From CAZZDA01 sp964652585 (lineage in GTDB: Bacteria > Patescibacteriota > Patescibacteriia > UBA1544): a stretch of 18,365 bases of DNA. Location: assembly GCA_964652585.1 (NCBI GenBank), contig CAZZDA010000015.1, forward strand, positions 1-18,365, written 5' to 3'. The translations under genes and the position numbers were made by a program. Shown in pieces: positions 1 to 6,467 of the stretch (the first letter of the stretch is position 1; each line of letters starts with the position of its first letter). The notes under the pieces were generated by a model. It did no database searches. It saw nothing but the letters and a program-made list of their open reading frames with translations, and was not told the origin of the DNA.

Positions 1-2
1 TT

Positions 3-47
3 AATCAACTTATGAATAACGCTGTTGCGTTAGATTCTAGAAAGTAA
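3..47 (+). CDS. possible 3' tail of an upstream gene (partial)
   Basis: A frame open from the left edge reads NQLMNNAVALDSRK and stops with TAA at 45-47, only 12 nt before the next gene. It could be the C-terminus of a gene lying mostly outside the window. Fourteen codons are too few to identify a family, and chance openness is quite possible. Confidence 0.25.
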   Translation, partial: NQLMNNAVALDSRK

Positions 48-59
48 GTAATATATATT

Positions 60-680
60 ATGAAAATATTTTGTTACAATATTTTTTCACTCATATTATT
101 TTTCGGAAGCATTTTGCTTCTTGGTGGTTGTGTGTTACAACAAAACATACCAGTCAAATCTGATATACGGGAACCGGAAATAGAGAAACAGCCGCTGCAA
201 AAGGTACAAAATGGTACAGAAGGTTCTGCTATTATTGGGAAAGATGTTATAGATCTGAGCGGGCGGGGTTTCACACAATTTCCAAAAGAAATTTTAAAGA
301 AAACCAATACAAAGGTGCTCATACTTTCAAATAATAATCTCAAAACTTTACCGGCGGAAATCGGTGAGCTGCGTAATCTGGAAGAGCTCTATCTAGACAA
401 CAACCAATTGGAAGGCGCATTGCCGGCAGAAATTCGCAAAATGCCGAAGTTAAGAATCTTGGATGCACACACTAATAACCTAACGGGAATACCGGCTGAG
501 ATCGGGCAACTATCCAATTTAAAGGAGATTAACTTCAGCGGTAACAGCCTTGATACCTACCCGCTTGAGTTTGGTAATTTGAAAAATCTTACCACTCTGA
601 ATCTTTTAAGAAATCGTTATTCGAAAGAGTCCATCCAATCACTTCAAAAGCTCTTACCAAATACGCCTATCATTTGGTAG
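60..680 (+). CDS. leucine-rich-repeat lipoprotein
   Basis: 206 residues. The N-terminus is a lipoprotein signal: MK, a hydrophobic stretch of about residues 9-22, then a lipobox LGGC with Cys24 as the expected lipidation site. A polar linker of about 40 residues follows. Residues 63-200 contain five to six leucine-rich repeats of the LxxLxLxxNxLxxLPxEIGxLxNL type, a family that generally forms a curved solenoid for protein binding. I infer a membrane-anchored, externally facing binding protein; the partner is unknown. No clear SD precedes the ATG. An AT-rich stretch (49-59) abuts the start, so a leaderless transcript is possible. The gene ends at a hairpin terminator and seems monocistronic. 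The lipobox and repeats are directly visible. Confidence 0.85.
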   Translation: MKIFCYNIFSLILFFGSILLLGGCVLQQNIPVKSDIREPEIEKQPLQKVQNGTEGSAIIGKDVIDLSGRGFTQFPKEILKKTNTKVLILSNNNLKTLPAEIGELRNLEELYLDNNQLEGALPAEIRKMPKLRILDAHTNNLTGIPAEIGQLSNLKEINFSGNSLDTYPLEFGNLKNLTTLNLLRNRYSKESIQSLQKLLPNTPIIW

Positions 681-696
681 TCTTGCAGTCATAAAC

Positions 697-721
697 AGCG
701 CCGCAATTACGGTGCTTTTTT
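697..721 (+). terminator. rho-independent terminator of the LRR lipoprotein gene
   Basis: A 7-bp stem (697-703 with 710-716, one G-U pair), a 6-nt loop and a run of T from 716 to 721. It lies 16 nt after the stop codon of the LRR gene. Confidence 0.7.
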
Positions 722-725
722 GTCT

Positions 726-755
726 TTGACGAGTTACCTAAAGTTGTGCTATTCT
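726..755 (+). promoter_or_regulatory. sigma-70-type promoter for the PurF-like gene
   Basis: TTGACG at 726-731 (5 of 6 to consensus), an 18-nt spacer and TATTCT at 750-755 (4 of 6). It lies between the upstream terminator and the PurF-like start and would give a leader of about 70 nt. Confidence 0.5.
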
Positions 756-820
756 GTGCCCACGTTCTTTACAATCAAAGAGTAGGCTGGGTAATTTTAC
801 TCCTGCACTACCACTACAAA

Positions 821-827
821 GAGGAGG
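821..827 (+). promoter_or_regulatory. strong Shine-Dalgarno of the PurF-like gene
   Basis: GAGGAGG sits 7 nt before the ATG at 835. Most starts in this window lack an SD, so this one fixes the start and suggests active translation. CTCCT at 800-804 could pair with AGGAG at 822-826 and mask it. Confidence 0.75.
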
Positions 828-834
828 AGATATC

Positions 835-2196
835 ATGGGTGGAGTCGTTGGTATCTACGGAACATCAGAAGCTGCAAAGTTGGTGGTATTGGCACTGCAC
901 GCATTGAGGCATCGAGCATCGGGGGAATTCAAAGAAATTGGCGCTGTCGTTTGGGATGAGAGAGAGGAAGAAAACCTTCACTCAATAAGAGGCTTCGGAT
1001 CGGTAGAACAAGTTTTTTGGAATGCGGATATTATGCATGCCCTCCATGGTCGTTCGATAGTTGGTTGTATTCGCGAGAATCACGCAGGCTATGGAGGAGA
1101 TAAAGATCGTATTCAGCCATGTGCTCATCGCCTCCCTTGTGGAATCGGACATCTTGCCGTAGCGTACAGCGGCAACTTTACCAATATGGGAGAAATGCGG
1201 AAAGAACTTCTAGGGCATACGATACTATCAACCACATCTCCTATGGAGTGCTTGCTCAACCTCATTACCCGATGTAATGGCAGGGCAGTGGAAAGTCGTA
1301 TTTCCGAAGTTTTGCAACTGCTTGACGGCTCCTATGCGCTTATCGCGCTCTCTGAAGACTCGTTGATAGGTGTACGGGATCCAAATGGCAGTCGACCACT
1401 CGTCGTAGGTAGAAAAGAAGGGGTATATATTCTTGCTTCTGAATCCTGCGCCTTATATGCTGTTGGTGCACGGCTTGTCGGAGATGTAGATCCCGGAGAA
1501 ATGGTGGTTATCAATGAACAGGGTCTTCAAAAGCATAAGGTGTGTACGATAGCGAACAGAGCACCTGCTTCCGTGTGTTCGATTGAACATCTCTACATGG
1601 CGCGTACAGGCAGTGTCGTAGATGGGAGTAGTGTATATGAAGTACGAACTCGTCTTGGACGATTGCTAGCTACGGAAGGACCGGTCCCCGATGCTGATAT
1701 CGTGGTTGCGGTTTCCTATTCAGCTATTCCGGTTGGCAAGGCGTATGCACGAGAGCAAGGGATTGAATATGGTGCGGGAATCCTACGCGGTCGAAGTGTT
1801 GGACCGGTGATAACCGCTGTGGCGGAAGAAGTGCTCGGGAGCAGTATGTCCTTACAGTACAATGTGGTTGCAGATGTTGTACGCGACCAACGTGTTGTAC
1901 TTGTTGACACCGGATTTCTCTCCCCGGACGACATGAAAGAGCTTGTTCTTACACTCAAACAAGCTGGCGCAGCCAGGGTACATGTACGCATTGCCAGACC
2001 CTCCTCTATGACTGCATGTCGTTTTAGTCCTGAGAGAACGCCAAGGAATGCAATGTCTGCTTCTTATCAAGCTGCGTCACTGCAATCTGAGGCAGATAGC
2101 CTTGCCTTTCTTTCTCCGAAAGGATTGCGCAAAGCCCTGAGCGTTGAAACGGCTACGATTGCTCCTTGTCTGCTCTGCTTTGAGCAAGATTGTTAG
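835..2196 (+). CDS. PurF-like (amidophosphoribosyltransferase) probable pseudoenzyme
   Basis: 453 residues, close to the roughly 470 of Bacillus-type PurF, which moves glutamine ammonia onto PRPP in the first step of purine synthesis. An N-terminal Ntn glutaminase-like domain (about 2-235) and a C-terminal phosphoribosyltransferase-like domain (about 250-435) are colinear with PurF. Key residues are missing. The nucleophile after Met is Gly2 (MGGVVGI for MCGVVGI). HNGN reads YSGN at 111-114. The Asp of the SDTE-type motif is Pro136. PDS in the PRTase domain is SYS at 294-296. The PRPP loop DDSIVRGTT is replaced by DTGFLSPDD (358-366). By contrast, Cys248, Cys395, Cys445 and Cys448 fall where Bacillus PurF binds its [4Fe-4S] cluster. 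The frame is intact and has its own promoter, SD and terminator, so I infer a retained non-catalytic role, perhaps Fe-S sensing or regulation. No other purine gene is nearby. Confidence 0.85.
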   Translation: MGGVVGIYGTSEAAKLVVLALHALRHRASGEFKEIGAVVWDEREEENLHSIRGFGSVEQVFWNADIMHALHGRSIVGCIRENHAGYGGDKDRIQPCAHRLPCGIGHLAVAYSGNFTNMGEMRKELLGHTILSTTSPMECLLNLITRCNGRAVESRISEVLQLLDGSYALIALSEDSLIGVRDPNGSRPLVVGRKEGVYILASESCALYAVGARLVGDVDPGEMVVINEQGLQKHKVCTIANRAPASVCSIEHLYMARTGSVVDGSSVYEVRTRLGRLLATEGPVPDADIVVAVSYSAIPVGKAYAREQGIEYGAGILRGRSVGPVITAVAEEVLGSSMSLQYNVVADVVRDQRVVLVDTGFLSPDDMKELVLTLKQAGAARVHVRIARPSSMTACRFSPERTPRNAMSASYQAASLQSEADSLAFLSPKGLRKALSVETATIAPCLLCFEQDC

Positions 2197-2216
2197 ATAA
2201 TTCTTTCTCATACCTT

Positions 2217-2256
2217 GCGTCGTTTGGTGCTACCTCGACGCTTTTTTATTTTTTCT
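2217..2256 (+). terminator. rho-independent terminator of the PurF-like gene
   Basis: GCGTCG (2217-2222) pairs with CGACGC (2236-2241) across a 13-nt loop that can form a small inner GGT/ACC stem. It is followed by TTTTTTATTTTTT. It starts 20 nt after the stop codon. Confidence 0.8.
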
Positions 2257-2338
2257 CTCGGTCATTGATTATTCACGCGTAGGATTTTTTAGTTGAGATA
2301 TTTTGTAAGTTAGAGTAAGATAAGAGTAAAGGAACGTC

Positions 2339-2344
2339 TATAAT
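2339..2344 (+). promoter_or_regulatory. -10 box for a probable leaderless transcript of the glycosidase operon
   Basis: A perfect TATAAT ends 7 nt before the ATG at 2352, so transcription would start at or beside the start codon. No convincing -35 lies at the right distance (TAAGAT at 2316-2321, 17-nt spacer). An alternative promoter is TTGAGA (2293-2298) with TAAGAT (2316-2321), giving a short leader without a usable SD. Confidence 0.5.
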
Positions 2345-2351
2345 AAAGAAT

Positions 2352-3578
2352 ATGCAACACACACCAACACCTGATGCAAAACGGGCGTATGTGAAAAGTA
2401 AAGAACTTCTTGCACTTCTTGCAAAACCGCAAGGTTTTGTCGCCTCATCTATTGATATAGATAACTACCACCGTGTTTTTTCCCGAGATGGTGTTATCGC
2501 AAGTATTGCAGGACTTCTTATAGGAGATAAGGTACTCACAAAAGCTGCAAAACAAACCATGCTCACACTTGCAAAATATCAGGATCACACAGGGCGAATT
2601 GTGAGCAATGTAAGCTTAGATGGCACCAAGGTAAGCTATGGAACTCAAGTGGGACGGGTAGACGCGACACCTTGGTTTGTTATTGGTGTAGGTCAGTACA
2701 GCAAGAGAATGCATGACCAGAAGTTTGCAAAGAAGATGTATCCAAAAGTTGCAAAGGCGATGCACTATCTTGCCGCTTTAGAATTGAATGGCAAAGGACT
2801 TATCTATGTGCCGTATGGAGGAGATTGGGCGGATGAATATTTAAACCATGGATATGTACTCTATGATGAGCTGCTCTATCTTCAGGCACAGCGTGAATAT
2901 CTTTTTATGCAAAAGACGGTAAAAAAAAGAGATAGCGTCTATACAACAAAGAAAAAGAAATTTTTAGAAGAACAAATTCTGGCTAATTACTTGCCAAGTC
3001 TTGCAAAGAATTATGTGCATGCTATCTACAATAGAAGTAAGGCTCTTGAAAGGTATTTATTGCAGTATGCAAAGCCCTATGCATTACCTTATTTTGTACA
3101 AGGTGGTGTCGGCGAATATTTTGACGCATATGCGAATAGCTTGCTCCTACTTCTTGCACCACTACCAAAAGAAACACAAGACAATTTAACACAATACATG
3201 TCTGGTCTATTGCGTAAACAAAAACAGCCTATACTTCCCGCCTTTCATCCGGTTATTACTGATCGAGGACATTCTATAGGTTGGAAGATGCTGCAAATGA
3301 ACTACTTGTTTCGTATGAAGAATAAACCGCATCACTACCACAACGGAGGGTTGTGGCCGCTCATTCAAGGCTTTTTCATTGCAGCGCTGTCTCATGAGCA
3401 GGCAATTGAATACGTAGAACAATTTGCGCATACGATGAAGAAACATCATTTTCAATTTCATGAATATTTTGACGGAAAATTTGGGAAACCACATGGCACA
3501 AGGCACTTGGGTTTCTCAGCATCAGCATATATTCTAGCATACGAAACCGCGTATCATCGGAAAAAGATATTTCTATGA
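2352..3578 (+). CDS. (alpha/alpha)6-barrel glycosidase, GH100 invertase-like or amylo-alpha-1,6-glucosidase-like
   Basis: 408 residues, no signal peptide, so probably cytoplasmic. Two motifs recall neutral/alkaline invertases (GH100) and related (alpha/alpha)6-barrel glycosidases: NYHRVFSRDGVIA with Asp46 where the family has its acid residue (typically F-T/W-R-D), and HEYFDGKFGKPHG with Glu371 at the position of the EYYDG glutamate. A middle motif, YVPYGGDWADEYLNHG, also fits a sugar-binding barrel. Substrate is uncertain: sucrose is favoured because the next gene, overlapping by 4 nt (ATGA), resembles sucrose-phosphate phosphatase. Trehalose-, glucan- or glucosylglycerate-type substrates remain possible. 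It is first in a four-gene operon with a TATAAT directly upstream and no SD. The protein is a little shorter than typical plant or cyanobacterial invertases. Confidence 0.7.
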   Translation: MQHTPTPDAKRAYVKSKELLALLAKPQGFVASSIDIDNYHRVFSRDGVIASIAGLLIGDKVLTKAAKQTMLTLAKYQDHTGRIVSNVSLDGTKVSYGTQVGRVDATPWFVIGVGQYSKRMHDQKFAKKMYPKVAKAMHYLAALELNGKGLIYVPYGGDWADEYLNHGYVLYDELLYLQAQREYLFMQKTVKKRDSVYTTKKKKFLEEQILANYLPSLAKNYVHAIYNRSKALERYLLQYAKPYALPYFVQGGVGEYFDAYANSLLLLLAPLPKETQDNLTQYMSGLLRKQKQPILPAFHPVITDRGHSIGWKMLQMNYLFRMKNKPHHYHNGGLWPLIQGFFIAALSHEQAIEYVEQFAHTMKKHHFQFHEYFDGKFGKPHGTRHLGFSASAYILAYETAYHRKKIFL

Positions 3579-4411
3579 TAAAACTTCTCGCAACTGATTT
3601 GGACAGAACACTTTTGCCGAACGGTACACAGCCATACGATCACTCCATGCCGCTCTTCAAAAAAATTCTAGAGGAACTTACTATTCCTCTTGCTTTTGTT
3701 TCCGGACGACATCTGTCGCTCGTAGAAAATGCAATAAAAGAATATGATACGCCGCAACCGCGTTACATTATTGGCGACGTAGGAACAACAATGTATATAT
3801 GCGAAGGCAATCGTTGTACGCGCGATGAATCGTGGGATGAAGTGATCAGAGAGCGTACCTCGCGGTGGGACATTCCGGCATTTCGAAAAGCGGTAAGAAA
3901 ACAAGATAGTCTGCGTCTTCAAGAAGAGGATAAGCAAAATGTTTTTAAATTGAGCTACTATATTGATAATCTTGAACGTGCAGAGTATATTGTAGAAAAA
4001 GTACGGGAATCAATAGAGCTGATTTCATCTGATGCGAGTATCGTGTATAGCGTCGATGAAACAATTGGCGTGGGACTCTTAGATGTGCTGCCGAAAAGTG
4101 CTACGAAAGAAGGTGCGTTGGAGCATTTGCGAAAAAAACTTGCAGCAAAAAAAGATGAAGTCGTCTATTGCGGTGACAGCGGTAATGATCTCTTGCCTTT
4201 GACCAAAGGGTATTATGCGATCGTAGTGCGCAATGTCCTTGAAGAAGTGCGAGAAGAGGTTATGCGTATTGCACACCAAAAAGGAATAGAGGATCATATC
4301 TACTTTGCAAAAGGAAATGATAGTCTTAATGGTTACTACGTCTCGGGAATTATAGAAGGGTTGGTAGCTTTAGGGTTTGTTTCAAAAAAATATGCAGAAA
4401 GTCGTACATAA
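3575..4411 (+). CDS. HAD-superfamily phosphatase, sucrose-phosphate-phosphatase-like
   Basis: 278 residues. HAD motifs are in order: DLDRTLL with nucleophile Asp8 and acid/base Asp10; FVSGR with Ser43; a conserved lysine in the KSATKEGAL region; and GDSGND (200-205), whose acidic residues bind Mg2+. The GDVGTTMY segment and the DVLPKSATKEGAL context resemble the sucrose-phosphate phosphatase branch of type IIB HAD proteins, which releases sucrose from sucrose-6-phosphate; mannosyl-3-phosphoglycerate phosphatases are a close alternative. The start overlaps the glycosidase stop by 4 nt, indicating translational coupling. Together they suggest that a disaccharide or glycosylated compatible solute is both dephosphorylated and hydrolysed. 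No synthase is present in the window. Fold assignment is firm; the substrate is inferred. Confidence 0.75.
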   Translation: MIKLLATDLDRTLLPNGTQPYDHSMPLFKKILEELTIPLAFVSGRHLSLVENAIKEYDTPQPRYIIGDVGTTMYICEGNRCTRDESWDEVIRERTSRWDIPAFRKAVRKQDSLRLQEEDKQNVFKLSYYIDNLERAEYIVEKVRESIELISSDASIVYSVDETIGVGLLDVLPKSATKEGALEHLRKKLAAKKDEVVYCGDSGNDLLPLTKGYYAIVVRNVLEEVREEVMRIAHQKGIEDHIYFAKGNDSLNGYYVSGIIEGLVALGFVSKKYAESRT

Positions 4412-4412
4412 C

Positions 4413-5033
4413 ATGCAGAGACAATGTCCTATGTGTTCGGTTGATATGCACCAAGTGCATACCTCTTCACACTATGGCGTGTCCATGGCATTGGATCAAT
4501 GTAAAAAATGTGGCGGTATTTGGTTTGATGGACTGGAGCTTTACAGAGCAAATAAAAATGCGGCAAAAAAGAATGAGCTGCTTGATGCGGCAACCTTTCG
4601 TAAAAAAATGCCGTTGCAAAAAGAGGTTCTTCAGTGTCCGACAGACACAACACCTTTGCGCGCCTTTAGTGATCCAAACTTTCCAAAAAGCATCCAAATA
4701 GAGAGTTGTCCCGTGTGTCAAGGTTTCTGGTTGAATCATGGCGAGTTTACCGAATTTCAAAAATTGCGAGCCGAAAAGCGAGAGCGGTATGCACAAAAGA
4801 AAAAAGAAAGAGATGCTCAAGATGAAGGAATGGAAAAACAACTTCGTGCCATTGTTGCCGCTCATAACCAGCCGGACATGATGGATACACTCGGTCATTT
4901 GGGAAGATTTCTTTCTCAACCGGTAGATCGTCCATCTGTATACAACATATCAAAGCGCGGCAATGCAAGCGCTGTTGCGGATACATTCTCTGCGATTATT
5001 CTTGTTTTGCTTAAAATTATATTTCGTGTATAG
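4413..5033 (+). CDS. zf-TFIIB-type zinc-ribbon protein with a hydrophobic C-terminal tail
   Basis: 206 residues from the ATG at 4413, chosen because the first CPxC normally lies near the N-terminus in this family; an in-frame ATG at 4392 inside the previous gene is possible. The first ribbon has Cys5/Cys8 and Cys30/Cys33 followed by GGIWFDGLEL, the classic zf-TFIIB pattern. A second, degenerate copy has Cys75 with Asp78 in place of the second Cys, then Cys99/Cys102 and QGFWLNHGEF. A charged helix rich in Lys, Glu and Arg (about 115-145) follows. The last 18 residues (189-206) include a hydrophobic stretch that could be a tail anchor. Bacterial zf-TFIIB proteins are largely uncharacterised. 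It lies 1 nt after the phosphatase stop and 1 nt before the exonuclease III start, so it is cotranscribed. Confidence 0.8.
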   Translation: MQRQCPMCSVDMHQVHTSSHYGVSMALDQCKKCGGIWFDGLELYRANKNAAKKNELLDAATFRKKMPLQKEVLQCPTDTTPLRAFSDPNFPKSIQIESCPVCQGFWLNHGEFTEFQKLRAEKRERYAQKKKERDAQDEGMEKQLRAIVAAHNQPDMMDTLGHLGRFLSQPVDRPSVYNISKRGNASAVADTFSAIILVLLKIIFRV

Positions 5034-5034
5034 C

Positions 5035-5817
5035 ATGAAAAAAGAACTCATACTTATTTCTTGGAATGTGAATGGCATACGAGCGGCAGAACGAAAAGGT
5101 TTTGTGGATTGGCTGGAGAAAGGTGTCTATGATGTGGTGTGCGTGCAGGAAACAAAGGTGGGCGATATAGCGCTTTTAAGTGAAGACCTGCTTAATGCGG
5201 ACGGCTATCATTCCTTTTGGCATTGTGCCCAAGAGAAAAAAGGGTATAGTGGCGTAGCAGTCTATACGAAGCAGAAACCGCTAGCGGTCAAAACACATTT
5301 TGGAAAAAATATTCTCTCACAAGAAGGCAGAATGATAGAGTGTGACTATGGTGATTTTGTGCTTTTAAATATTTATTTTCCGAATGGTGGTGCAAGTCCG
5401 GAACGACTTGCGTACAAACTTGATTTTTACCAACACTTTTTAAAATATATAAAAGGACTGCACAAAAAAAGGAAAAACATTATTTTTTGCGGCGACGTCA
5501 ATACCGCACACAATGAAATTGACTTGGCGCGCCCCAAAGAAAATGAAAAAAATTCCGGTTTTATGCCGATTGAACGAGTATGGCTGGATAAGTTCGTGGA
5601 AGTAGGATTGTATGATACCTTTCGCATGTTTCACACAAGGGGTGAGGCGTATACCTGGTGGGATATGAAAACTCGTGCGCGCGACCGTAATGTCGGTTGG
5701 CGCATTGATTATTTTTGGGTAGATAAAGAAATGCAAAAGAAAGTAACGGACGCTTTTATCTTAGCGGAGGTAATGGGTTCGGACCACTGTCCGGTAGGTG
5801 TGAAATTGAGCATTTGA
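5035..5817 (+). CDS. xth: exodeoxyribonuclease III / AP endonuclease
   Basis: 260 residues from the ATG at 5035; an upstream in-frame extension to 4963 lies inside the zinc-ribbon gene and is unlikely. Exonuclease III motifs appear in order: ISWNVNGIRA with Asn11, QETK with the metal ligand Glu39, LLNIYFPNGG, FCGDVNTAHNEIDLARP with the catalytic Asp/Asn pair, YTWWDMKTRARDRNVGWRID, and a final GSDHCPV with catalytic Asp250 and His251. Proteins of this class cleave DNA 5' to abasic sites and trim 3'-blocked ends in base-excision repair. Length is normal for the family and no key motif is missing. It is the last gene of the operon starting at 2352; a hairpin follows at 5911. It would act downstream of the uracil-DNA glycosylase encoded at 7138. 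Confidence 0.95.
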   Translation: MKKELILISWNVNGIRAAERKGFVDWLEKGVYDVVCVQETKVGDIALLSEDLLNADGYHSFWHCAQEKKGYSGVAVYTKQKPLAVKTHFGKNILSQEGRMIECDYGDFVLLNIYFPNGGASPERLAYKLDFYQHFLKYIKGLHKKRKNIIFCGDVNTAHNEIDLARPKENEKNSGFMPIERVWLDKFVEVGLYDTFRMFHTRGEAYTWWDMKTRARDRNVGWRIDYFWVDKEMQKKVTDAFILAEVMGSDHCPVGVKLSI

Positions 5818-5910
5818 CCCCGTAGTGAAATTTTCAATTTACTTCCTCGGACTCAATTTTTATACTGATGAGAGGTTGAGTGTATTTTTCATGTACCGTG
5901 GTTGTCGTAT

Positions 5911-5928
5911 GAGCCGTACGGCTCTTTT
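5911..5928 (+). terminator. hairpin terminator after exonuclease III
   Basis: A perfect 14-nt palindrome GAGCCGTACGGCTC (5-bp stem, GTAC loop) followed by TTTT. It lies about 95 nt after the stop, between the operon and the next promoter. The T-run is short, so termination strength is uncertain. Confidence 0.5.
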
Positions 5929-5947
5929 GGAAATTCTACTACAGGGT

Positions 5948-5975
5948 TTGACAACTTTTTTAAAAGGCGTACACT
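5948..5975 (+). promoter_or_regulatory. strong promoter for the 101-residue protein gene
   Basis: A perfect TTGACA at 5948-5953, a 16-nt spacer and TACACT at 5970-5975 (4 of 6). The same TTGACA-16-TAnACT layout recurs at 6395 and, on the other strand, at 15823. Transcription should begin near 5982. Confidence 0.65.
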
Positions 5976-5977
5976 AT

Positions 5978-5997
5978 AGGTACATAAAGTAGTACCT
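5978..5997 (+). repeat. inverted repeat at the transcription start (possible operator or 5' hairpin)
   Basis: AGGTAC (5978-5983) and GTACCT (5992-5997) are perfect inverted arms around an 8-nt centre. The pair starts 3 nt after the predicted -10 box and spans the expected transcription start. It could be a repressor site or a 5' mRNA hairpin; the sequence cannot distinguish them. Confidence 0.45.
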
Positions 5998-6030
5998 TAA
6001 ATTGAACTTTCAAAACACAGCAAAAAGGAA

Positions 6031-6035
6031 GGAGG
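6031..6035 (+). promoter_or_regulatory. strong Shine-Dalgarno of the 101-residue protein gene
   Basis: GGAGG within AAGGAAGGAGGAAG, 7 nt before the ATG at 6043. It is one of only three obvious SD sites in the window. Confidence 0.75.
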
Positions 6036-6042
6036 AAGACCA

Positions 6043-6348
6043 ATGGCATCAATCACATTCTATCCGCGTAGTTGGCTTTCGTCCGACTTTGATGAGTGGT
6101 GGGAAGGATTGCCTGTTGGTACTCGAGATCGCTTGCAGCAAAAAGCTGATTCCCGTGTTTTACAGCTACTTCGGCAGCTGCCTATAGATCACAGGAACCA
6201 AATCGCACTTGCTGCCTCAGACGACAATAATCACTTTACCTCGGAAGAGTGTCATCACGATCCTTCGCTTGAGGAGGATATGCAGCATTTTGCCACATGT
6301 GGAGGTGGTCAGTGGTATCGCGAAGTCTTCCTGTTACTCATTGTCTAA
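6043..6348 (+). CDS. small hypothetical soluble protein, predicted to be well expressed
   Basis: 101 residues; family not recognised. There is no signal peptide or clear membrane segment, though the last residues are hydrophobic (FLLLIV). The N-terminal half is rich in aromatic and basic/acidic residues (DEWWEGLP, RDRLQQKADSRVLQLLRQLP) and probably helical. The second half contains several histidines and two cysteines (SEECHHDPSLEEDMQHFATCGGG), a conceivable metal site, which is speculative. The start is fixed by a GGAGG SD at ideal spacing. The gene stands alone: a consensus-like promoter at 5948 with an inverted repeat at the start site, and a strong terminator 2 nt after the stop. This compact, regulated monocistronic layout argues that it is real and probably abundant or induced. 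Confidence 0.7.
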   Translation: MASITFYPRSWLSSDFDEWWEGLPVGTRDRLQQKADSRVLQLLRQLPIDHRNQIALAASDDNNHFTSEECHHDPSLEEDMQHFATCGGGQWYREVFLLLIV

Positions 6349-6350
6349 TT

Positions 6351-6373
6351 AGAGGGTTCACCCTCTTTTTTTT
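6351..6373 (+). terminator. rho-independent terminator of the 101-residue protein gene
   Basis: AGAGGG (6351-6356), TTCA loop, CCCTCT (6361-6366), then T up to 6373. A near-ideal intrinsic terminator directly after the stop codon. Confidence 0.9.
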
Positions 6374-6394
6374 GTGCCTTGTCTGCACGTATCA

Positions 6395-6422
6395 TTGACA
6401 TTTCTTTTAAGAGCGGTAGACT
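6395..6422 (+). promoter_or_regulatory. promoter of the repair/peroxiredoxin operon
   Basis: A perfect TTGACA at 6395-6400, a 16-nt spacer and TAGACT at 6417-6422 (4 of 6). It would start transcription near 6429, about 40 nt before the first ATG at 6468. It resembles the promoter at 5948. Confidence 0.6.
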
Positions 6423-6467
6423 GAAATTATGCGAGTCAGGAATTATATATAACTACTCAAAACATCT

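Noticed and set aside
835..2196. Sequencing error or frameshift as the cause of the PurF active-site losses
   Set aside because: The frame is colinear with PurF from end to end, and the changes are separate substitutions in four or more motifs. No single indel could produce them, and the Fe-S cysteines remain in register.
4467..4919. 150-codon minus-strand open frame
   Set aside because: Antisense to the zinc-ribbon gene, rich in Cys, Phe and His without a pattern, and with no promoter or SD. A shadow frame.
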